From Burkholderiales bacterium RIFCSPHIGHO2_12_FULL_61_11 (GTDB taxonomy: Bacteria; Pseudomonadota; Gammaproteobacteria; Burkholderiales; Burkholderiaceae_C), in contig MERZ01000330.1 of the NCBI GenBank assembly GCA_001770785.1, positions 1-5,387 on the forward strand: a DNA stretch of 5,387 nucleotides. The letters run 5' to 3'. Positions within the stretch are counted from its first letter, which is position 1, and the number at the start of each line of letters is the position of its first letter. The notes beneath the pieces are model-generated. The model saw nothing but the letters and a program-made list of their open reading frames with translations. It did no database searches and was not told the DNA's origin. Shown piece after piece: positions 1-3,206 of this stretch. A program made the translations under genes and the position numbers.

Positions 1-375
1 CTCTTTGGACAGGTCGATCTTGTCCGCGCAGAATTCCACGGCGTCCATGTCCGGTGTGAGCACCGGGCCGAAGGTGGAATTGGCGAAACGGCGATCCTCG
101 TCCGTGACTTCCTTGGCGTAGGCGTACTCGGCCGTCGCGATGGCCACCGTGTCCACGACGTAGCCGCCGCGCTTGGCCTGCTGGCCGGGGGCGCGGATCC
201 CGGCCTCGTCCCGGAACCAGGCGCCCTTGACATAGCGGGTCACCTTGGTTTTCGGATCGTCGGTGTCGATGATCGGCAGGACCCGATCCGCGACGTAGTC
301 CTGGTTCCGGTACTGCACGCTGGCATTGGCCAGCGGGCCCTGGGTCACCAGGGCCTTGCTGTCTGGCTGCGGCAT
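1..375 (-). CDS. Major capsid protein, N-terminal 125 residues (partial)
   Basis: My own translation from the ATG at 375-373 gives an open frame that leaves the window at base 1. It begins MPQPDSKALV and contains a segment typical of one class of HK97-fold phage capsid proteins: a YRNQDYVADRVLP stretch, then WFRDEAGIRAPG, then a GGY...AEYAYAKEVTDEDR stretch. These proteins form the icosahedral shell. The start is supported by a Shine-Dalgarno AAAGGAG at 389-383, 7 bases before the ATG. The gene follows the protease/scaffold and decoration genes, which is where the major head protein sits in Mu-like head modules. The resemblance is to capsid proteins generally rather than clearly to Mu gpT. 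The family call comes from recognising the sequence pattern and the context; the C-terminal part is not visible. Confidence 0.78.
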   Translation of the reverse strand, partial: MPQPDSKALVTQGPLANASVQYRNQDYVADRVLPIIDTDDPKTKVTRYVKGAWFRDEAGIRAPGQQAKRGGYVVDTVAIATAEYAYAKEVTDEDRRFANSTFGPVLTPDMDAVEFCADKIDLSKE

Positions 376-403
376 CCGATTGCTCCTTTCTTCTGCCGGC
401 CCT

Positions 404-431
404 AGCCTCTCGGCTCTAGGCTCTCGGCTCT
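404..431. repeat. Two 14-base tandem repeats in the capsid/decoration gap
   Basis: agcctctcggctct (404-417) is followed directly by aggctctcggctct (418-431), matching at 13 of 14 bases. The repeat fills most of the 61-base gap between the decoration gene stop (437) and the capsid gene start (375), leaving room for the capsid Shine-Dalgarno. The same ggctctcggctctc string occurs, inverted, inside the gpF gene at 4982-4995. Confidence 0.85.
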
Positions 432-436
432 CAGAA

Positions 437-835
437 CTACGCCTTGACCGTGATCGGGGTGAGCAGCACCTCGGCTAGCTCGTCCTCGGCCCCGCCGCTG
501 AGCAGCAGACCGGCCGGGTACCCGGTGGCCACCGCGGCGATCGCCTTGCCCGCGTCGGTGGCGCTCACGTATTCGCACTGGATGATCGCGCCGCCCGTGA
601 GGGTGGCGCCGAGCTGCACCTTGCTGGTCCCGCCGCAGCCCAGGGGGCGCACCGTCGCGGGATCGCCGGCCGCGGCGGGGGCGTTCTGCAGGACGCCGAG
701 GGGGATATCGGTCGCGGCGTTCGGGCGGCGGACCCGGACCGAGGTCGTGTCCAGCACCACGATGCGGTACTGGTCATTGCTCAGGTCCTCGTCGGCGATC
801 AGCCCCAGATCGATGACCTTGTTCTCCGTTGCCAT
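437..835 (-). CDS. Small capsid decoration-type protein (DUF2190-like)
   Basis: This 132-residue protein has an N-terminal 'ADEDLSNDQYRIVVLDTTSVRV' type strand region, then a Gly/Ala-rich stretch with repeated short beta strands (GDPATVRPLG, SKVQLGATLTGG, GKAIAAVATGYPAGLLLSGG) and ends in EVLLTPITVKA. That layout (a value that is 'regular' or 'variable', a G-x-V strand set, then a final V-x-L strand) is what small phage capsid decoration or fibre-base proteins of the DUF2190 type show. Its place directly upstream of the major capsid gene fits a protein that coats the shell. The start is well supported: a full AAGGAGGT Shine-Dalgarno (849-842) lies six bases before the ATG. It ends in TAG, followed one codon later by TGA. 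No catalytic motif, signal peptide or membrane segment is seen. The decoration role is inferred. Confidence 0.72.
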   Translation of the reverse strand: MATENKVIDLGLIADEDLSNDQYRIVVLDTTSVRVRRPNAATDIPLGVLQNAPAAAGDPATVRPLGCGGTSKVQLGATLTGGAIIQCEYVSATDAGKAIAAVATGYPAGLLLSGGAEDELAEVLLTPITVKA

Positions 836-853
836 GCTCGGACCTCCTTTATC

Positions 854-880
854 CGCAGATTACACAGATTTCGCAGATTC
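854..880. repeat. Three 9-base tandem repeats in the decoration/protease gap
   Basis: The units are cgcagatta (854-862), cacagattt (863-871) and cgcagattc (872-880). They lie between the stop of the protease/scaffold gene (899) and the decoration gene's Shine-Dalgarno (849-842). The distal end continues into ccggtctcgg, and the 20-base segment 870-889 recurs inverted at 5008-5027 within gpF with one mismatch. Confidence 0.85.
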
Positions 881-898
881 CGGTCTCGGATCCCTCTG

Positions 899-1507
899 TC
901 AGCGCGTCGGCCGGATCTGGCTGGGCGGCAGGACCTCTGCCGCGTATTCCTTCGCCAGATCGGGATGGGCCTTCTGGACTTCCACGAAGGCCACGTTGTA
1001 GTTCGTCTTGTGGTCCATCATGTGCTGCCGGACCAGGGCGTCCAGCTTCTCGCCGGCGGATCCGGCGCCGAGGGCGGGATCGTCCTTCTTCCGGCCGGCG
1101 ATCTCCTGGAGCGTCACCACCTTGGGCAGCTCGCCGAAGAAGGCCAGCAGGATCTCGCCGGGGTTCTGCTTCTTCCCTTCGGCGAATTCCATCGGATCCT
1201 GGAGCAGGAGCTGCTCGAGGACCGCCGGGATCCCCTGCTCTTTCCAGGCCGGCAGGAACGTCCCGGCCTTGATCCCGGCCTCAACGAACACCCTAATCTT
1301 GCCCCGAACCTCTGCCTGGCGCTTGGCGCTCTGCGCTTTGCGCTGCTCGTCCTCCCGCGCGCGGGCGGCCGCGGCCGCCTCGCGCTCCAGGACCTGGGCC
1401 TCGGTGAATTGCGCGACCTGGGTGGTCACCGGGGCCGGCGCCGCGGGCAGGAGGTTCACCTCCCGCAAGCCGTCCCGGAGCCACTCCATGAAGGTCTTCT
1501 TCTCCAT
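899..1507 (-). CDS. Scaffold protein from an internal in-frame start (Mu gpZ-like)
   Basis: The last 202 residues of the protease gene can be made on their own from the ATG at 1507-1505, which begins MEKKTFMEWLRDGLREV. The codons just before it, Glu-Glu-Glu-Asn-Pro, are written GAG GAG GAG AAC CCC, placing a strong purine-rich ribosome binding site six bases upstream of the ATG. The product is alpha-helical by composition: an Ala/Glu/Arg-rich charged helix near its residues 41-65, then a region with EILLAFFGELPKVV and a basic, Pro-rich tail. This matches phage scaffolds made by nested translation (Mu I/Z, lambda C/Nu3), which fill the prohead and are removed by the protease. The coding frame and the binding site are seen directly. 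Separate synthesis is an inference. Confidence 0.7.
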   Translation of the reverse strand: MEKKTFMEWLRDGLREVNLLPAAPAPVTTQVAQFTEAQVLEREAAAAARAREDEQRKAQSAKRQAEVRGKIRVFVEAGIKAGTFLPAWKEQGIPAVLEQLLLQDPMEFAEGKKQNPGEILLAFFGELPKVVTLQEIAGRKKDDPALGAGSAGEKLDALVRQHMMDHKTNYNVAFVEVQKAHPDLAKEYAAEVLPPSQIRPTR

Positions 1508-2311
1508 GGGGTTCTCCTCCTCGTCCCGCGGCGTGCGGGACTCGCTGAAGTTGAGGCCGTCGATGGCGGTGCCCAGCTCCTGGACTTTCGCCTGGATGGC
1601 GGCCTTTTTGTCCGGCGTCTCCGCCCCGTAGCGGATGTACCAGACGTGGTCCCAGAACAGACGCAGCAGCTCTTCCAGCCGCCCCAGCTCCTCGTTCACT
1701 GCCAGCTCGGCCTGGAGCGGCATCGCGTCCTCGAAACAGATCGCCTTTTTGTCGGCAAGCTGGACGGGCGGCAAACCCTTGACCGCGGGCGGCGCCGCGC
1801 CCAGGAAGCCTATGTGACGGAGATACCAACGCCCGGGGACCGGATTCCCTGGCTCTTCCGGGTGATACAAGGCGATCGAGATCTTCTTGTAGAAGCCCTG
1901 GCGCACCCAGTCGGCGAACTCCGCGGCGACGGCGCGCAGCTCCACCCACAGGACCTCGCCATCCCGGGCAAGCTGGCGCGCCCAGGCATACGCCGGCTGA
2001 TCATTCGCGGGATGGCCGATGACAGCAGGGGCTTCATGCTTGCCCGGCGAATAGCACTCGACAATGCTATCCAGGTCAGGCCCGCTAAAGGTCCATGCCC
2101 GCCCGCTCATGTCGGTGTGCGTCCCTGTCCGGAAGACCGGGATCCACCCCCGCTTGACCCGCTCCGCCATCTTCATGCTGTTGTCCTCCGCTTCCTGCGG
2201 CGTCATCCCGTGGCGCTTGTGGAAGGCGATCGCGCAAATCCGCTGCGCGTCGTCCTCAGTCTTGCCATCGGCCTTCAGCGCCGCCACGCAGTCGAGGTAT
2301 TCTTTGGGCAC
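899..2311 (-). CDS. Mu gpI-like prohead protease fused to scaffold
   Basis: A 470-residue protein with three parts. Residues 1-45 form a small Cys-containing module (DCVAALKADGKTEDDAQRICAIAF...) often seen at the front of phage head proteases. Residues about 48-185 are the Mu-like prophage I protease region, with FRTGTHTDMSGRAWTF, EAPAVIGHP, ADWVRQGFYKKISIALY and WYLRHIGFLGAAPPAVKGLPPV. The IGHP histidine (100) and KKIS serine (145) are candidate active-site residues, though I infer this. Residues 269-470 are an Ala/Glu/Lys/Arg-rich, coiled-coil-prone scaffold (EREAAAAARAREDEQRKAQSAKRQ at 309-332). In Mu, gpI is the capsid maturation protease and the in-frame C-terminal product Z is the scaffold; the same arrangement is likely here. 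The start is GTG, with no strong Shine-Dalgarno; the N-terminal module supports it over the later ATG at residue 46, which has a good GGAGG in front. The gene sits 33 bases after the preceding stop. Confidence 0.88.
   Translation of the reverse strand: MPKEYLDCVAALKADGKTEDDAQRICAIAFHKRHGMTPQEAEDNSMKMAERVKRGWIPVFRTGTHTDMSGRAWTFSGPDLDSIVECYSPGKHEAPAVIGHPANDQPAYAWARQLARDGEVLWVELRAVAAEFADWVRQGFYKKISIALYHPEEPGNPVPGRWYLRHIGFLGAAPPAVKGLPPVQLADKKAICFEDAMPLQAELAVNEELGRLEELLRLFWDHVWYIRYGAETPDKKAAIQAKVQELGTAIDGLNFSESRTPRDEEENPMEKKTFMEWLRDGLREVNLLPAAPAPVTTQVAQFTEAQVLEREAAAAARAREDEQRKAQSAKRQAEVRGKIRVFVEAGIKAGTFLPAWKEQGIPAVLEQLLLQDPMEFAEGKKQNPGEILLAFFGELPKVVTLQEIAGRKKDDPALGAGSAGEKLDALVRQHMMDHKTNYNVAFVEVQKAHPDLAKEYAAEVLPPSQIRPTR
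1514..1522 (-). promoter_or_regulatory. Internal ribosome binding site for the scaffold
   Basis: On the minus strand this reads GAGGAGGAG, followed by AACCCC and the ATG at 1507. It is a much stronger match to the 16S rRNA tail than anything upstream of the full-length GTG start, so the short product may be made in excess of the protease, as expected for a scaffold. Confidence 0.72.
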
Positions 2312-2317
2312 TGCTCG

Positions 2318-2341
2318 CTGTCCCTATCCCTGTCGCTGTCG
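2318..2341. repeat. Four hexamer repeats in the protease leader
   Basis: The units are ctgtcc, ctatcc, ctgtcg, ctgtcg. They fill almost the whole 33-base gap between the stop of the beta-rich protein gene (2345) and the GTG of the protease (2311). On the transcript strand this reads as GACAGC/GACAGG/GATAGG units and gives only a weak purine-rich stretch in place of a clear Shine-Dalgarno. The same hexamer family is at 3141-3203. Confidence 0.85.
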
Positions 2342-2344
2342 TCT

Positions 2345-3127
2345 TTACGATCTCACCAGCTCCAGCGTGTTGCTTTCATCCGCGGTGCCGAAGGCGGAGC
2401 CGATGGCCGCGACCCACTCTGGCAGGATCAGGCCGGTCGGCTGCCAGTCCCGCGTGAATTCCAGGTTCGCCCCCAGGGCATCCTGCGAGGCGAGCACCTG
2501 GCCGATGTAGATCCGCTTGGCCAGCCCCGCCGTGGTCGGCGCGGTGGTCGCCAGGATCCGCAGGTTGTAGCGGGCCTGGTTGACGCCCGTGCCGGATCCC
2601 CCCTTGGCCCAGTCGGTCTTGGGATCGAAGAGGACCAGGAACTCGTTGATCGTCCAGGTCACGCCCGCGGCGCGGGGGATATCGACCAGCATTCCGGTCG
2701 CGGCGATCGCGGTCCAGGCGGAGCCGTTCCAATATTCAACCACATGGACCTGGCCGGCCCCGATGCTGGCGGTCGAGATGTCGTAGCCGATGGCCCCGAA
2801 TTTCTCGTCAGCGCCGATGACGTGGCCGTCATTGACGGTTGTCGTCTCCAGGGCGAAATCGTTGGTGTCGGCGTCCTGGGCGTCGACCGTGTCCGCCGTG
2901 TAGGTCGTGGTCGCGTTGACCCACTGGCCGGCCTCCCACTTGCTGTCGGGGATCAGGGCCACCAGGGCGACGGCCACGGCACCCGCGCCGCGGTTCTGAA
3001 GCCAGGCCGCGAAGAGCAGCGGCTGGGTCGTGGGAATGAAACCCGCCGAGGCGGGGACCACCCCCTGCGCCGTCGCCGGCTGGCCCAGCCACTTTTTCGG
3101 ATTGGCCTCGCGATATTGTCTGCCCAT
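2345..3127 (-). CDS. Putative beta-rich virion protein, function unknown
   Basis: A 260-residue protein that I do not place in a named family. Residues 1-35 are a lead-in (MGRQYREANPKKWLGQPATAQG). The rest is rich in Thr, Ala, Val and Gly with alternating strands, and includes VHVVEYWNGSAWTAI (126-140), VTWTINEFLVLFDP and YNLRILATTAPTTAGLAKRIYIGQVL. The 'YWNGSAWTAI' then 'LVDIP...VTWT' layout resembles beta-sandwich modules common in phage surface, fibre and decoration proteins. There is no signal peptide or membrane span. The ATG has GAGGAG (3141-3136 on the minus strand) about eight bases upstream. It lies between gpF and the protease, where Mu carries gpG, but I see no similarity to gpG. 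A head-surface or connector role is inferred from context only. Confidence 0.62.
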   Translation of the reverse strand: MGRQYREANPKKWLGQPATAQGVVPASAGFIPTTQPLLFAAWLQNRGAGAVAVALVALIPDSKWEAGQWVNATTTYTADTVDAQDADTNDFALETTTVNDGHVIGADEKFGAIGYDISTASIGAGQVHVVEYWNGSAWTAIAATGMLVDIPRAAGVTWTINEFLVLFDPKTDWAKGGSGTGVNQARYNLRILATTAPTTAGLAKRIYIGQVLASQDALGANLEFTRDWQPTGLILPEWVAAIGSAFGTADESNTLELVRS

Positions 3128-3140
3128 CAGAGTCTCCTCG

Positions 3141-3203
3141 ACAGGGACAGGGACAGGGACAGCGATTCAGATCCGGACCCTGTCGCTGTCGCTATCGCTG
3201 TCG
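3141..3203. repeat. Hexamer repeat blocks in opposite orientation
   Basis: The left block is three copies of acaggg (3141-3158) plus acagcg (3159-3164). The right block is ctgtcg, ctgtcg, ctatcg, ctgtcg (3180-3203). The blocks are the same hexamer family in opposite orientation, separated by 15 bases, so they can pair; the longest perfect arms are gacagcga (3158-3165) and tcgctgtc (3183-3190). The element fills the 79-base gap between the gpF stop and the next gene's start. There is no T-run after it on either strand, so it does not look like an intrinsic terminator. Confidence 0.85.
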
Positions 3204-3206
3204 TCA

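Noticed and set aside
1293..1949. A 218-codon minus-strand frame overlapping the protease
   Set aside because: It is in another frame of the protease gene, very Arg/Gly-rich and without motifs; the overlapping protease has clear family features.
3141..3203. CRISPR array or intrinsic terminator
   Set aside because: The units are contiguous hexamers without spacers, and no T-run follows the possible hairpin on either strand.
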